This document shows positions 1 to 8,979 of a DNA stretch of 64,000 nt, piece after piece. The number at the start of each line of letters is the position of its first letter. The first letter of the stretch is position 1. The notes below the pieces were generated by a model, which was not told the DNA's origin, ran no database searches, and was given only the letters and a program-made list of their open reading frames with translations. Source of the stretch: Actinomycetospora callitridis (lineage in GTDB: Bacteria; Actinomycetota; Actinomycetes; Mycobacteriales; Pseudonocardiaceae); NCBI RefSeq assembly GCF_028737265.1, contig NZ_JAQZAK010000001.1, forward strand, positions 62,001 to 126,000, read 5' to 3'. Made by a program: the position numbers and the translations under genes.

Positions 1-2799
1 GTCGCGAACGCGGGCGCACCGCTGGACGCCGACGGCGTCGCGGGCCTGGCCTCGCTGCGCGCGTCGGCCAAGCGCGGGTCCGGGGGTGTCGGGCGCTTCG
101 GGGTCGGCTTCGCGGCGGTGACGGCGATCAGTGACGCGCCCCGGGTCGTGACCCGCGCCGGGGGCGTCGTCTTCGACCGCGCCCGCACGGCGCGCGCCGT
201 CGCCGACACCGGCGCACCGGGCCTCGCCGACGAGCTGGCGCGACGGGACGGCGCGGCGCCGGCCCTGCGGCTGGTGTGGCCCACCGGACCCGGCGAGGCG
301 GAGCTCCCGCCGGGCGCCGACACGGAGGTCCGGCTGCCGCTGCGCGCCGGTCTCGACGCCGACGACCTCGTGGCCGTCGCGGCGGCGCAGGCGCCCGATC
401 TCCTGCTCGCCCTGCCCGCGCTGGCGGCGGTCGACCTGCCCGACGGGATCGTGCGACGCACCGAGGACGGCGACACGGTCCGCGTCGGCGCACGGCGGTG
501 GCACGTCGTGCGCGCCGAGGGCGAGGTGCCGTCCGCGCTGCTCGCCGGCCTCGCCGTCGAGGACCGTGCCCGCACGGTCTGGCGGGCCACCTGGGCGCTG
601 CCCGGGGACGGGGTGCTCGCCGGGCCCGAGCGCCCGGACGTCCTGCACGCGCCGACCCCCACCGACGAGCGGACCACGCTGCCGGCCCGGCTGCTGGCCA
701 CCGTGCCGCTCGATCCCGACCGCCGCCACGTGCGCGACGGCCCGGTCACCGAGCACGTCCTCGCCGCGGCTGCCGCGCGCTACCCCGACCTCGTGCGGGC
801 CCGTCCCGCCGAGGAGCGCCCCGCCCTCGTCCCCGCCCCCGCGCTGCCCGCGTCGGCGGTCGACGCGACGCTGCGCGACGCGGTGCTCGACGCGCTGCGG
901 ACCGCGCCGTGGCTGCCGCCCGCGTCCGGCGCCGAGGACCTCCCGCCCGCCGGCGCGCAGGTCCTCGACCTCGACCCCGCGGGCCCGCCCGAGGTCCTCG
1001 CCGCGCTCGCGGAGCGGCTCGCGGACGTCCTGCCGGGGCTCGTCGACGCCCGCCTCGCCGCACCCCGGCACGCGGCCGCCCTGGCCGCGGTCGGCGTCGC
1101 CCGCGTGGGGCCGGCGGCGCTGGTGGACGCGCTCACCGGGCTGGACCGGCCGGTGCCGTGGTGGCGCGGCGTCCTCGCGGGCCTCGCCGCCCTGCCCGGG
1201 CTCACCGCACCCGGGACGCGCGCGGAGCTCGCGGGCCTGCCGGTGCCGCTGGCCGACGGCCGGGTGGTCGCGGGTGCGCGCGGCGTCCTGCTGACCGGCG
1301 GCGACGAGGCGCTCGCCGCCCGCCTCGCCGCGGCCGCGGTCCCCGGGCTGCGCGTGGCCGCACCCGGCCTCGACGACGACCCGGCGGGCCGCGAGCTGCT
1401 CGTGGCCCTCGGCGCGCGCCCCCTCGAGGGATCCGCGCTGCTCGCCGACCCGGCGCTGCGCGAGGCCGTCGACCGCTCCGTGGACGACGCGGAGGAGGGC
1501 CCCGAGGCCGACGGGCGGGCACGGCTCGACGCCCTCGCCGCGCTGGTGCTGGACCTGGTCGCCGACGGCCACGGCGAGCGGGACCTCGGTGCGCTGGCCC
1601 TGCGCGACACCGCGGGCGGGTACCGCCGCGCCGACGAGCTCGTCCTGCCCGAGGGCCTGCTGCGCGGGCTGGTCGACCCGGACGGCCCGCTCGGGGTGCT
1701 CGACCCGGCGGTCGCGGATGCGCACCCGCGCCACGCGCTGATCGCCGTCGGCGTGCTCGACGGGTTCGCCGTCCTGCGCGACGACGCCCCCGCCGGCCCG
1801 GACCACGACCTCGACGACGAGGAGACGTGGTGGGCCGAGGAGGTCGACCCCGCCGCCGACCACGGGGGCGACGGGCCCGACCCGGGACCGCTGGTCGCCG
1901 TCCGGGACCTCGAGCTCGTCGCCGACGACCGCTGGGACGCCGCGTGGCCGGTGCTCGCCGCCGACCGCGAGGTCCGCGAGGCCCTCGGCGGCGCCCGCCC
2001 CGTCGAGGCCGCGAGCGACCCCCGGCCCTGGCCGTACACGGCGTGGTGGCTCGGGCGTCACGGGCGCCTGGCCGGGCACCCGCCGACGGCCTGGCGCCTG
2101 CCCGGGGCCACCGCGGTGGAGGGCCTCTACGACCCGGTGCCCGACGACGTCGCGGCGCGCCTGGACCCGGCGTTCCTCGCCGCCGTCGGGGTGCGCACCG
2201 AGGCCCGGGTGCGGTGCGCCGAGGACGCGACCGACCTGCTCGCCCGCCTCGCCGACCCCGCCCGCACCGTGCCCCCGGCGCGCGCGGCCGCCGCGCACGC
2301 CGCGCTGGCCGAGGCCGTCGCCGCCGGCCGGGTCGCCGTCGCCGACGTGGACCCGCCGGACCGCGTCCGCACCGCCGACGGTGGTGTCCGCGACGCCGCC
2401 CCGGGACGCGCCGTGCCGCCCGCGGTCCTCGACCGCGCCCAGCTCGTCGCGGTGCTCCCGCCCGCGGCGCTCGTGCTGCCCGGCACGGGCGACCCGGCGG
2501 TGCTCGCCGACCTGCTCGACCTCGCGCCCGCCTCCGAGCGGGTGCGCGTGACGGTGCGCGAGGGTGGCCGCGCCGTGCCGTGGGAGCAGATGCCGGCGGC
2601 CGTCGCCTGGGCCGCGGCGCTGGCCCGCCCGCTGCCCGAGGGTGTGCTCGTGCTCCACGACCGGCTGCGCGTCCTCGTCGTCGACGACGACCGCGGCGGC
2701 GCCCCCGTCGAGTACACCCCGGCCGCGTGGGTCGACGATGCCGGCGTCGTGCACGCCGACGATCCGGTGCGCGGGCTGATCGCCGCGCTGTCGTCCTAG
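1..2799 (+). CDS. GHKL (Hsp90/sacsin-like) ATPase-domain protein, 5' truncated by window edge
   Basis: The frame is open from base 1, so the true start lies upstream; 932 residues are visible. The first 40 residues carry NAGAPL and a glycine-rich GVGRFGVGF box, the ATP-lid motifs of the GHKL fold (Hsp90, sacsin N-terminal domain, MutL). The remaining ~890 residues are Ala/Asp/Arg-rich with no motif I recognise; a short acidic stretch lies near residue 600. In actinobacteria such proteins are usually annotated as Hsp90-like or sacsin N-terminal ATPase-like proteins of unknown client. An internal GTG at 118 is not the start because the ATPase motifs begin before it. It ends 73 bases before the next gene, probably a separate transcription unit. 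Confidence 0.75.
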   Translation, partial: VANAGAPLDADGVAGLASLRASAKRGSGGVGRFGVGFAAVTAISDAPRVVTRAGGVVFDRARTARAVADTGAPGLADELARRDGAAPALRLVWPTGPGEAELPPGADTEVRLPLRAGLDADDLVAVAAAQAPDLLLALPALAAVDLPDGIVRRTEDGDTVRVGARRWHVVRAEGEVPSALLAGLAVEDRARTVWRATWALPGDGVLAGPERPDVLHAPTPTDERTTLPARLLATVPLDPDRRHVRDGPVTEHVLAAAAARYPDLVRARPAEERPALVPAPALPASAVDATLRDAVLDALRTAPWLPPASGAEDLPPAGAQVLDLDPAGPPEVLAALAERLADVLPGLVDARLAAPRHAAALAAVGVARVGPAALVDALTGLDRPVPWWRGVLAGLAALPGLTAPGTRAELAGLPVPLADGRVVAGARGVLLTGGDEALAARLAAAAVPGLRVAAPGLDDDPAGRELLVALGARPLEGSALLADPALREAVDRSVDDAEEGPEADGRARLDALAALVLDLVADGHGERDLGALALRDTAGGYRRADELVLPEGLLRGLVDPDGPLGVLDPAVADAHPRHALIAVGVLDGFAVLRDDAPAGPDHDLDDEETWWAEEVDPAADHGGDGPDPGPLVAVRDLELVADDRWDAAWPVLAADREVREALGGARPVEAASDPRPWPYTAWWLGRHGRLAGHPPTAWRLPGATAVEGLYDPVPDDVAARLDPAFLAAVGVRTEARVRCAEDATDLLARLADPARTVPPARAAAAHAALAEAVAAGRVAVADVDPPDRVRTADGGVRDAAPGRAVPPAVLDRAQLVAVLPPAALVLPGTGDPAVLADLLDLAPASERVRVTVREGGRAVPWEQMPAAVAWAAALARPLPEGVLVLHDRLRVLVVDDDRGGAPVEYTPAAWVDDAGVVHADDPVRGLIAALSS

Positions 2800-2872
2800 A
2801 CGGCGGACCGGAGCTGTCCGCCCCTCTCGCGAGGATCGATCTCGTCAGCACAGCGACGAGGAGGACCCCGAG

Positions 2873-3706
2873 ATGACGATCCTGGTGACGGGCGCGAGCG
2901 GCACGGTGGGCCGGACCCTGGTGACCCAGCTGCTCGCGGCGGGGCACGCGGTGCGCGCGCTCACCCGCGACCCCGAGCGCGCCGCGCTCCCGGCCGCCGC
3001 GGAGGTCGTGCGCGGCGACATCACGGACGCCGCGGGCTTCGCGCGTCTGCTCGACGGGGTCGAGGCCGCCCACCTGATCACCTTCGGCGGCGACGGCTAC
3101 GCGGCGCTGGAGAACGGGCCGGAGATCGTGGCGGCGCTGCGTGGGGCGGGGGTCGGCCGGGTGAGCGTCCTCGGTGGCTGGGACACCAGCACGCTCGAGC
3201 CGGCCCTCGACGCGGCCGGTGTCCCGTGGGCGCTGCTCAGCCCCGTCGAGTTCATGGCCAACACGCTCGACCACGCCGACGCGATCCGCGCCGACGGCGA
3301 GGTCCGGGTCTACGACGGCGGGCGCACCAGCGCCGCGGTGCACGAGGCGGACATCGCCGCGGTCGCGCTCGCGGTGCTCACCGGCCCGGCGCCCACCGGA
3401 CGCCGGTACGTGCTCACGGGCGGCGAGGCGGTGACGCTCGAGCAGAAGCTCGCCGCCGTGTCGGACGCGCTCGGGCGGCCCGTGACGCTCACCCGGCTCT
3501 CCGAGGAGCAGGCGCGCGCCGATCTCGTCGCCGCGGGCCTGCCGCCCGAGGCGGTCGAGTTCACGATCGCCCTGGAGAACGACCCGCCGCCGATCGGCTC
3601 GATCCCGGTGGACACCGTGCGGGAGGTGACGGGACGCCCGCCCCGCACGTTCGCGGACTGGGCCCGCGACCACGTCGACGCCTTCCGGGCCCACGCCCCG
3701 GTCTGA
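2873..3706 (+). CDS. NmrA-type NAD(P)H-binding oxidoreductase
   Basis: Predicted 277-residue atypical short-chain dehydrogenase of the NmrA/YtfG type. The N-terminus has the dinucleotide motif TGASGTVG at residues 6-13; the protein ends with RTFADWARDHV, the usual C-terminal signature of this group (it recurs in the neighbour at 4153-4989). GAGGAGG lies just upstream of the ATG. These proteins either reduce small quinone- or enone-like substrates or act as redox sensors; the substrate cannot be told from sequence. It converges on a PPOX/NmrA pair transcribed from the other strand, 15 bases away. Confidence 0.75.
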   Translation: MTILVTGASGTVGRTLVTQLLAAGHAVRALTRDPERAALPAAAEVVRGDITDAAGFARLLDGVEAAHLITFGGDGYAALENGPEIVAALRGAGVGRVSVLGGWDTSTLEPALDAAGVPWALLSPVEFMANTLDHADAIRADGEVRVYDGGRTSAAVHEADIAAVALAVLTGPAPTGRRYVLTGGEAVTLEQKLAAVSDALGRPVTLTRLSEEQARADLVAAGLPPEAVEFTIALENDPPPIGSIPVDTVREVTGRPPRTFADWARDHVDAFRAHAPV

Positions 3707-3721
3707 CCCGGAGGTGAGGCG

Positions 3722-4156
3722 TCAGAACGTGACGCGGCGGACCTCCTCCGGGTGCAGGACGACGCGCACCTGGTCCTCGGCGAGGAGGCCGTCGAGGTCC
3801 GCGGCCCGGACCGGGTCGTCGAGGTCCCAGTAGCGCGCGGCCAGGCGGGCGGCGAGGTCGTGCGCCCCGTCGGTCTCGATCGTCGCGCGGCCGGCGACGG
3901 ACACCCAGCGCTCCCGCTCGTCGGCCGGTGCGGCGACGATGAGCGCGGCCCGCGGGTCGCGCCGCAGGCGCCGGATCTTCAGGGTGTCCGGCCCGGTGAA
4001 GAGCTGGACGGTCCCGTCCGGGGTGGCCTCGAACCACACCGGCCGCGACGGTGGCGGTGCCGGCCCCGCGGCCGTGGTCAGGAAGCCGAGCAGGGGACGG
4101 GCGAGGAAGGTGAGGTCGTCGGGGGTCAGGTGCTCGTCGCTCGGTCCGTCACTCAC
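3722..4156 (-). CDS. PPOX-class (split-barrel) flavin/F420-binding protein
   Basis: Predicted 144-residue protein of the pyridoxamine-phosphate-oxidase-like split barrel family. Visible features are PVWFEATPDGTVQLFTG followed by DTLKIRRLRRDPRAALIV, the strand-turn-strand segment typical of PPOX-class F420- or flavin-dependent enzymes, and a later VAGRATIE strand. The GTG start overlaps the TGA of the upstream NmrA gene as GTGA, so the two are translationally coupled. Actinobacterial homologues usually bind F420 or biliverdin; the cofactor is not decidable here. Confidence 0.7.
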   Translation of the reverse strand: MSDGPSDEHLTPDDLTFLARPLLGFLTTAAGPAPPPSRPVWFEATPDGTVQLFTGPDTLKIRRLRRDPRAALIVAAPADERERWVSVAGRATIETDGAHDLAARLAARYWDLDDPVRAADLDGLLAEDQVRVVLHPEEVRRVTF

Positions 4157-4989
4157 CGTCCCCACGCCCCCGTGACGGCGGTGCGCAGGACGTAGTCCTC
4201 GAACGTCCGGGGCGCGCGGCCCAGGAGCCCGGCGAGCGCGTCGGTCGTCCCGGCGATGAGGCCCTGCTCCATGAGCACGAACATCTCGGCGACGTGGTGG
4301 GCGTCGTCCTCGCCCACGCCCTGCTCGACCAGCGCCGCGGCGTACTCGGCGGGCGAGATCTGCTTGTAGACCAGGGGGCGTCCGGTGGCCCGGGAGATCA
4401 GGTCGACGGCCTCGCCGAACGTGATCGAGCGCGGCCCCGTGAGCTCGTAGGTGCGCCCGCCGTGGCGTCCGGGCTCGGTGAGCACCGCGGCCGCAGCGTC
4501 GGCGACGTCCTCGAGGTCGACGAACGGCTCGCCCACGGGCCCGGCCGGGAGGGCCAGCTCGCCGGCGAGCAGCGGGGCGTGCCAGAGCTCCTCGTCGAAG
4601 TTCTGCGCGAAGTTGGCCGGGCGCAGCACGGTCCACTCCAGCGCCGAGCCGCGCACGGCGTCCTCGGCCGAGCGCATGTCGCGGCCGAACGGGGAGTCGC
4701 CCCACGTGTCGGCGCCGTGCCCGGAGAGCAGGACCAGGCGCCGGACGCCGGCGGCCTCGGCCCGCGCGACGAACTCGTGCACGGGCCCGGGCACGCCGGG
4801 TGGCACGACGTAGGCCGCCGTGACGCCTTGCAGAGCCCCGGACCAGCCCGCGGGGTCGGACCAGTCGAAGCGGGTCTCGCTGGAGCGCGAGGCGGCGCGC
4901 ACCGGTACGCCGCGCAGTCGCAGGCGGGCGGCGACCCGCCGGCCGGTCTTGCCGGTGGCGCCGAGGACGAGGGTGGTGTCCGTGGTCAT
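4153..4989 (-). CDS. NmrA-type NAD(P)H-binding protein
   Basis: Predicted 278-residue atypical short-chain dehydrogenase with the Rossmann motif GATGKTG at residues 10-16 and a C-terminal RTFEDYV signature. It is a paralogue of the protein at 2873-3706. It is divergently transcribed from an AraC regulator starting 82 bases away, a common arrangement for an AraC target gene, and its stop overlaps the start of the PPOX-fold gene (GTGA). The likely role is reduction of a small electrophile or redox sensing; the substrate is unknown. Confidence 0.75.
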   Translation of the reverse strand: MTTDTTLVLGATGKTGRRVAARLRLRGVPVRAASRSSETRFDWSDPAGWSGALQGVTAAYVVPPGVPGPVHEFVARAEAAGVRRLVLLSGHGADTWGDSPFGRDMRSAEDAVRGSALEWTVLRPANFAQNFDEELWHAPLLAGELALPAGPVGEPFVDLEDVADAAAAVLTEPGRHGGRTYELTGPRSITFGEAVDLISRATGRPLVYKQISPAEYAAALVEQGVGEDDAHHVAEMFVLMEQGLIAGTTDALAGLLGRAPRTFEDYVLRTAVTGAWGR

Positions 4990-5058
4990 GGCGACGAGTC
5001 AACGCCGCGTCGGTGGACGTTTCCATAGGTGAAGCGCCCGATCGCCTGTGCGTTCGTC

Positions 5059-5064
5059 TAATCT
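5059..5064 (+). promoter_or_regulatory. -10 box TAATCT of a leaderless start
   Basis: TAATCT ends 6 nt before the GTG at 5071, the distance expected if transcription starts at the initiation codon. No Shine-Dalgarno sequence precedes the gene. Confidence 0.5.
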
Positions 5065-5070
5065 GGCGGC

Positions 5071-6054
5071 GTGGACGCGTTCGGCGACATGATCCGCGGG
5101 GTGCGGGCGCAGGGCTCGCTGTTCGGTAGCTCGACCCTGACCCCGCCCTGGTCCCTGCACTTCGTGGACGGCGCCCCGCTGACGTTGTGCGCCGTCCTCG
5201 GGGGCGGGGGCTGGGTCGTCCCGGAGGGTGGTCACCCTCCCGAGCCGCTGCGCCCCGGCGACACCGTCATCGTGCGCGGGCCGGGGACGTTCACCTTCGT
5301 CGACGAGGTCGGCACCCGGGCGACGCCGGTCGCGTGCGGGGAGTCCTGTACGGCGCCCGAGGAGGGCGGCACGCGGCACCGGCGCGGATGGCACGACCCG
5401 GGCGACACCGGGGCCACCGACGCGACCACGCTCATCGTCGGCGCCTACCCGGTGCGCGGCGAGATCAGCCGGCGGCTGCTCGACGCCCTGCCGACCGTGC
5501 TGCGCGTCGACTCCGGGGGCGAGGGCGACCCCGTGCTGGAGCACCTCGCCGCCGAGGTCGCCACCGACACCCCCGGCCAGCAGGTGGTGCTCGACCGGCT
5601 CCTCGACTGGCTGCTCGTGTGCTCGATCCGCACGTGGTTCGACCGGCCCGGCGGCGAGCCCCCGGCCTGGTACGCCGCCCAGCGCGACCCGGTCGTCGGC
5701 GACGCCCTGCGCCTGCTGCACGCCGAGCCCGCCGCGGCGTGGACGGTCTCCTCGCTGGCCGGGCGCGCCGGCGTCTCGCGGGCCACGCTCGCGAAGCGCT
5801 TCGTCGACCTGGTGGGCGAGCCGCCGCTGACCTACCTCACCCGCTGGCGCATGACGCTCGCCGCCGACCGGCTGGTCGAGCAGGAGTCGGCGACGCTCAC
5901 CGAGGTCGCCCACGCCGTCGGCTACTCCGACGCGTTCGGGTTCAGCGCGGCGTTCAAGCGGACCCGGGGCGTCAGCCCGAGCGAGTACCGGCGCCGCGCA
6001 GGGGCTCCGGGCCCCGCGACCACTACCGCCACTACAGTTTCTGGGCGCCCTTGA
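5071..6054 (+). CDS. AraC-family transcriptional regulator with N-terminal cupin
   Basis: Predicted 327-residue regulator. The first ~170 residues form a cupin-type ligand-binding domain (GGGGWVVPEGG followed by LRPGDTVIVRGPG). The C-terminal ~100 residues contain the two AraC helix-turn-helix units: WTVSSLAGRAGVSRATLAKRF and TLTEVAHAVGYSDAFGFSAAFKR, the second followed by the family signature GVSPSEYRRR. It is divergent from the NmrA/PPOX pair, which is its probable target. The GTG start lies 6 nt after a -10 box. Its 3' end overlaps the convergent DUF2530 gene by 23 bases. Confidence 0.85.
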   Translation: MDAFGDMIRGVRAQGSLFGSSTLTPPWSLHFVDGAPLTLCAVLGGGGWVVPEGGHPPEPLRPGDTVIVRGPGTFTFVDEVGTRATPVACGESCTAPEEGGTRHRRGWHDPGDTGATDATTLIVGAYPVRGEISRRLLDALPTVLRVDSGGEGDPVLEHLAAEVATDTPGQQVVLDRLLDWLLVCSIRTWFDRPGGEPPAWYAAQRDPVVGDALRLLHAEPAAAWTVSSLAGRAGVSRATLAKRFVDLVGEPPLTYLTRWRMTLAADRLVEQESATLTEVAHAVGYSDAFGFSAAFKRTRGVSPSEYRRRAGAPGPATTTATTVSGRP

Positions 6055-6295
6055 CCCCACGGCGCAGCGCGCGGCGCTGCAGGGCGAGCACGGCGAGCCC
6101 CACCACGCCGAGCCCCACGCCGACGAGCGTCGCGGCGAACCACACGTCGAGGGGCCGCACGCCCGTGGCGGCCAGGACGCCGAGCACGACGGCGACCGCC
6201 GCCCAGACCGCCGAGCCCGCGAGGATCACGGGCACGGGGTCGGTCAGCCGCTTCGGCAGGGGCGGCGGCTCGGCGTGCAGGTCGAACCGGTTCAC
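6032..6295 (-). CDS. DUF2530 small membrane protein
   Basis: 87-residue protein with two hydrophobic segments (about residues 22-45 and 51-70) and an Arg-rich end (RRALRRGVKG). It matches the actinobacterial family DUF2530, which has no known function. It is divergent from the NCS2 permease and shares a 90-bp intergenic region with it; both starts look leaderless (TAGGGT lies 7 nt before this GTG). The association suggests, but does not show, a link to purine transport. Confidence 0.75.
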   Translation of the reverse strand: MNRFDLHAEPPPLPKRLTDPVPVILAGSAVWAAVAVVLGVLAATGVRPLDVWFAATLVGVGLGVVGLAVLALQRRALRRGVKGAQKL

Positions 6296-6302
6296 CCGAG
6301 GA

Positions 6303-6308
6303 ACCCTA
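6303..6308 (-). promoter_or_regulatory. -10 box TAGGGT of the DUF2530 gene
   Basis: TAGGGT on the minus strand ends 7 nt before the GTG at 6295, consistent with a leaderless transcript. Confidence 0.45.
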
Positions 6309-6372
6309 CGTGAGTGATGTTCCCGGCGATCGAGCCGTGAAGATCACGCACATAAGGATGATGTGATCCGGC

Positions 6373-6378
6373 TAGCCT
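6373..6378 (+). promoter_or_regulatory. -10 box TAGCCT of the NCS2 permease gene
   Basis: TAGCCT ends 7 nt before the GTG at 6386, consistent with a leaderless transcript; no Shine-Dalgarno sequence is present. Confidence 0.45.
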
Positions 6379-6385
6379 GCCCGCC

Positions 6386-7822
6386 GTGCTGCAGCGCTAC
6401 TTCCGCCTCAACGAGCGCGGGACCTCCGTCTCCCAGGAGGTCCGCGGTGGGCTCGTCACGTTCGTGACGATGGCCTACATCGTGGTCCTCAACCCGCTGA
6501 TCCTCGGCAGCCTCGATCCCTCGAGTCCGTCGGCGAAGCGCGACGTGCTCGGGATGACGCTCTCGGTGCCGCAGGTCGCCGCGGTGACGGCGCTCGTCGC
6601 GGGCGTCATGACGATCGTCTTCGGTCTCGTCACCAACTTCCCGTTCGCGATGGCCACCGGTCTGGGCATCAACACACTCGTCGCGGTGACGATCGCCCCG
6701 CAGGTCACGTGGCCCGAGGCGATGGGCCTCGTCGTGGTCAACGGTGTGATCATCGTGATCCTCGGTCTCACCGGGTTCCGCACGGCGGTGTTCAACGCCA
6801 TCCCCGATCCGCTCAAGATCGCGATCGCGGCGGGGATCGGCGCGTTCATCGCCTTCATCGGGTTCGTCGACGCCGGGTTCGTGCGCCGCCTGCCGGACGC
6901 CGCGAACACGACCGTGCCCGTCGGGCTCGGCATCGAGGGCTCGATCGCCTCCTGGCCCACCGCGGTGTTCTGCTTCGGGCTGCTGCTCACCGGCGTGCTG
7001 GTCGCCCGCGGGGTGCGCGCGGGGATCCTCATCGGGGTGCTCGCCACGACCGTGCTGGCGATCGTGGTCGAGGCGATCGTCGCCGTCGGCCCGTCCAACG
7101 GCACGAACCCGAAGGGCTGGAACCTCGGCTACCCCGGGCTGCCCGAGTCGATCGTCTCGCTGCCCGACCTCTCGCTCGTCGGCGACGTCTCGCTCGGCGC
7201 GTTCGCCCGGCTGCCCGCGCTGGCGGTCACGCTGCTCGTCTTCACGCTCGTGCTCGCCAACTTCTTCGACGCGATGGGCACGATGACCGGGCTCGGCCGC
7301 CAGGCGGGGCTGCTCGACGACCGCGGCCAGCTGCCGAACATCGGCCGCGCGCTCGTCGTCGAGGGTGCCGGCGCGGTCGCCGGCGGCGCGGCGTCGTCGA
7401 GCTCCAACACCGTGTTCGTGGAGTCCGCGTCGGGCATCGCCGAGGGGGCCCGCACCGGGCTCGCCAACGTCGTCACCGGCCTGCTCTTCCTGGCCGCGAT
7501 GTTCTTCACCCCGCTCTACGAGGTGGTCCCGGTCGAGGCGGCCGCGCCGGCGCTCGTCATCGTCGGCGCCCTGATGATCGGCGGCGTCCGCGACATCGAG
7601 TGGTCGGACTTCTCGGTGGCGCTCCCGGTGTTCCTGACGATCGTCGTCATGCCGTTCACCTACTCGATCGCCAACGGCATCGGCGCCGGGTTCATCAGCT
7701 GGGTGCTGCTGCGCACCGCGACCGGCCGCGTCCGCGAGATCCACCCGCTGATGTGGGTCGTCGCCGTCGCCTTCGTCCTCTACTTCGCGGTCACACCGTT
7801 GCGGGTGCTGTTCGGCCTGTGA
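6386..7822 (+). CDS. NCS2-family purine permease (AzgA-like)
   Basis: 478-residue integral membrane protein. The N-terminus TSVSQEVRGGLVTFVTMAYI followed by VLNP is the hallmark of AzgA-type guanine/hypoxanthine/adenine permeases of the NCS2 (nucleobase/ascorbate transporter) family. About 12-14 hydrophobic helices can be traced. ANFFDAMGTMTG and ASSSSNTVFVESASGIAEGARTG (read as two adjacent motifs) cover the substrate-binding half-helices. It probably imports purine bases by proton symport. It is followed after 13 bases by an amidase-like gene, possibly co-transcribed. Confidence 0.9.
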   Translation: MLQRYFRLNERGTSVSQEVRGGLVTFVTMAYIVVLNPLILGSLDPSSPSAKRDVLGMTLSVPQVAAVTALVAGVMTIVFGLVTNFPFAMATGLGINTLVAVTIAPQVTWPEAMGLVVVNGVIIVILGLTGFRTAVFNAIPDPLKIAIAAGIGAFIAFIGFVDAGFVRRLPDAANTTVPVGLGIEGSIASWPTAVFCFGLLLTGVLVARGVRAGILIGVLATTVLAIVVEAIVAVGPSNGTNPKGWNLGYPGLPESIVSLPDLSLVGDVSLGAFARLPALAVTLLVFTLVLANFFDAMGTMTGLGRQAGLLDDRGQLPNIGRALVVEGAGAVAGGAASSSSNTVFVESASGIAEGARTGLANVVTGLLFLAAMFFTPLYEVVPVEAAAPALVIVGALMIGGVRDIEWSDFSVALPVFLTIVVMPFTYSIANGIGAGFISWVLLRTATGRVREIHPLMWVVAVAFVLYFAVTPLRVLFGL

Positions 7823-7835
7823 GGTACTCGGTCCC

Positions 7836-8906
7836 GTGATCGAGCCCTACCAGGTGGTCGGCCTGATCCCGACGATGCGCGGGATCCGGTACCGGGACGA
7901 GATCAAGCACAACCTCGAGCACCTCGAGCACCTGGCGAAGGCGGCGTCGTGGCTCTCGGCGATGGCGCTGCCGGTCCGCCTGATCACCATCCCGGAAGGC
8001 GCGCTGCAGGGCTTCAACGACGAGGTGCTCGATCACGACCACGAGTGGTTCGCGCGCGAGTGCGCGATCGACATCCCGGGTCCGGAGACCGACGCGCTCG
8101 GTCGCATGGCGGCCACCTACGACGCCTACGTGATGGCGACCGCGAAGGCGCGGCACCCCGAGTTCCCCGGCCGGTTCTTCAACGTCGGGTTCGCGATCTC
8201 CCCGCAGCAGGAGATCGTGCTCGTCCACCACAAGGTCACGCCGCTGCAGCCCGTCGAGCACTCGGTGACCCCGCACAACGTGTGGGACCGGTGGGTGGAG
8301 CTCTACGGCGACGGCCTGGACGCCTTCTACCCGGTCGCCGACACCGAGATCGGGCGCCTCGGGATCATGATGGCCAACGAGGCGTCCTACCCGGAGAACG
8401 CGCGCGGCCTGGCGATGAACGGCTGCGAGGTGGCCTACCGCGGCCCGTACCCGCACCCGCACGCCGGCAACGGCTTCTACGAGATCCAGAACAGGGCGCG
8501 GGCGCTGGACAACAACATGTACGTCGTCGCCAACCAGGTCGGCACGTACTACCTGTACACGGACTCCGACGTCCCGATCGACACCTTCGGCTCGCCCAGC
8601 ATGATCTGCGACTACCGGGGCTCCGTGGTCGGCGAGGTCGGGTACGCGGGCCACTCCACCTACGTGGCGGGCACCGTCGACATCGGGGCGCTGCGGGACT
8701 TCCGGGCGCGCGCCCAGTTCGGCAACTGGCTCAAGGACCTCACGACCGAGCAGTACCAGGCGATCTACCGGGACCCGATCTACCCGAAGAACCTCTACCT
8801 CGACCGCGCGCCCTACGACCACGCGGAGTACCGCCGCGAGGTGACCGAGAAGCAGATCGAGCTCCTGCACTCCCGCGACGTGTGGCGCCGTCCCGACCGG
8901 TCCTGA
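7836..8906 (+). CDS. Amidase/nitrilase-superfamily protein lacking the catalytic cysteine
   Basis: 356-residue carbon-nitrogen hydrolase fold, closest in pattern to aliphatic amidases and formamidases. The catalytic Glu (Glu54 in IPEGALQGF) and Lys (Lys133 in VHHKVTPLQ) of the Glu-Lys-Cys triad are present. At the nucleophile loop the sequence reads GIMMANEASYPEN, where active amidases read G-x-x-I-C-x-D-x-x-Y-P-E: Ala180 stands where the Cys should be. The nearby Cys197 is not at the catalytic position. The protein is full-length with no frame damage, so it is probably a conserved non-hydrolytic or altered enzyme rather than a decayed gene. It lies 13 bases after the permease and upstream of the sfnG leader region. 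Confidence 0.75.
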   Translation: MIEPYQVVGLIPTMRGIRYRDEIKHNLEHLEHLAKAASWLSAMALPVRLITIPEGALQGFNDEVLDHDHEWFARECAIDIPGPETDALGRMAATYDAYVMATAKARHPEFPGRFFNVGFAISPQQEIVLVHHKVTPLQPVEHSVTPHNVWDRWVELYGDGLDAFYPVADTEIGRLGIMMANEASYPENARGLAMNGCEVAYRGPYPHPHAGNGFYEIQNRARALDNNMYVVANQVGTYYLYTDSDVPIDTFGSPSMICDYRGSVVGEVGYAGHSTYVAGTVDIGALRDFRARAQFGNWLKDLTTEQYQAIYRDPIYPKNLYLDRAPYDHAEYRREVTEKQIELLHSRDVWRRPDRS

Positions 8907-8942
8907 TCGCGTCACCGGGGTGTGACCGGTACCCGGCTCCGG

Positions 8943-8971
8943 TTGACAGGTCCCCGCGGTACCGGAAGCGT
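8943..8971 (+). promoter_or_regulatory. Promoter of the sfnG leader peptide
   Basis: A perfect -35 TTGACA (8943-8948) is followed after exactly 17 bases by AAGCGT (8966-8971), and the leader-peptide ATG begins 8 nt later. This geometry predicts that transcription starts at or next to the ATG, giving a leaderless leader-peptide message. Confidence 0.6.
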
Positions 8972-8979
8972 CGGGCGCG

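Noticed and set aside
1202..3694. Very long antisense reading frames (for example 1202-3694 minus, 10568-13657 plus, 28324-32862 minus, 53851-56661 minus)
   Set aside because: Their products are Arg/Pro/Gly-rich with no motifs, and they lie opposite well-supported genes; long shadow frames are normal at this GC content.
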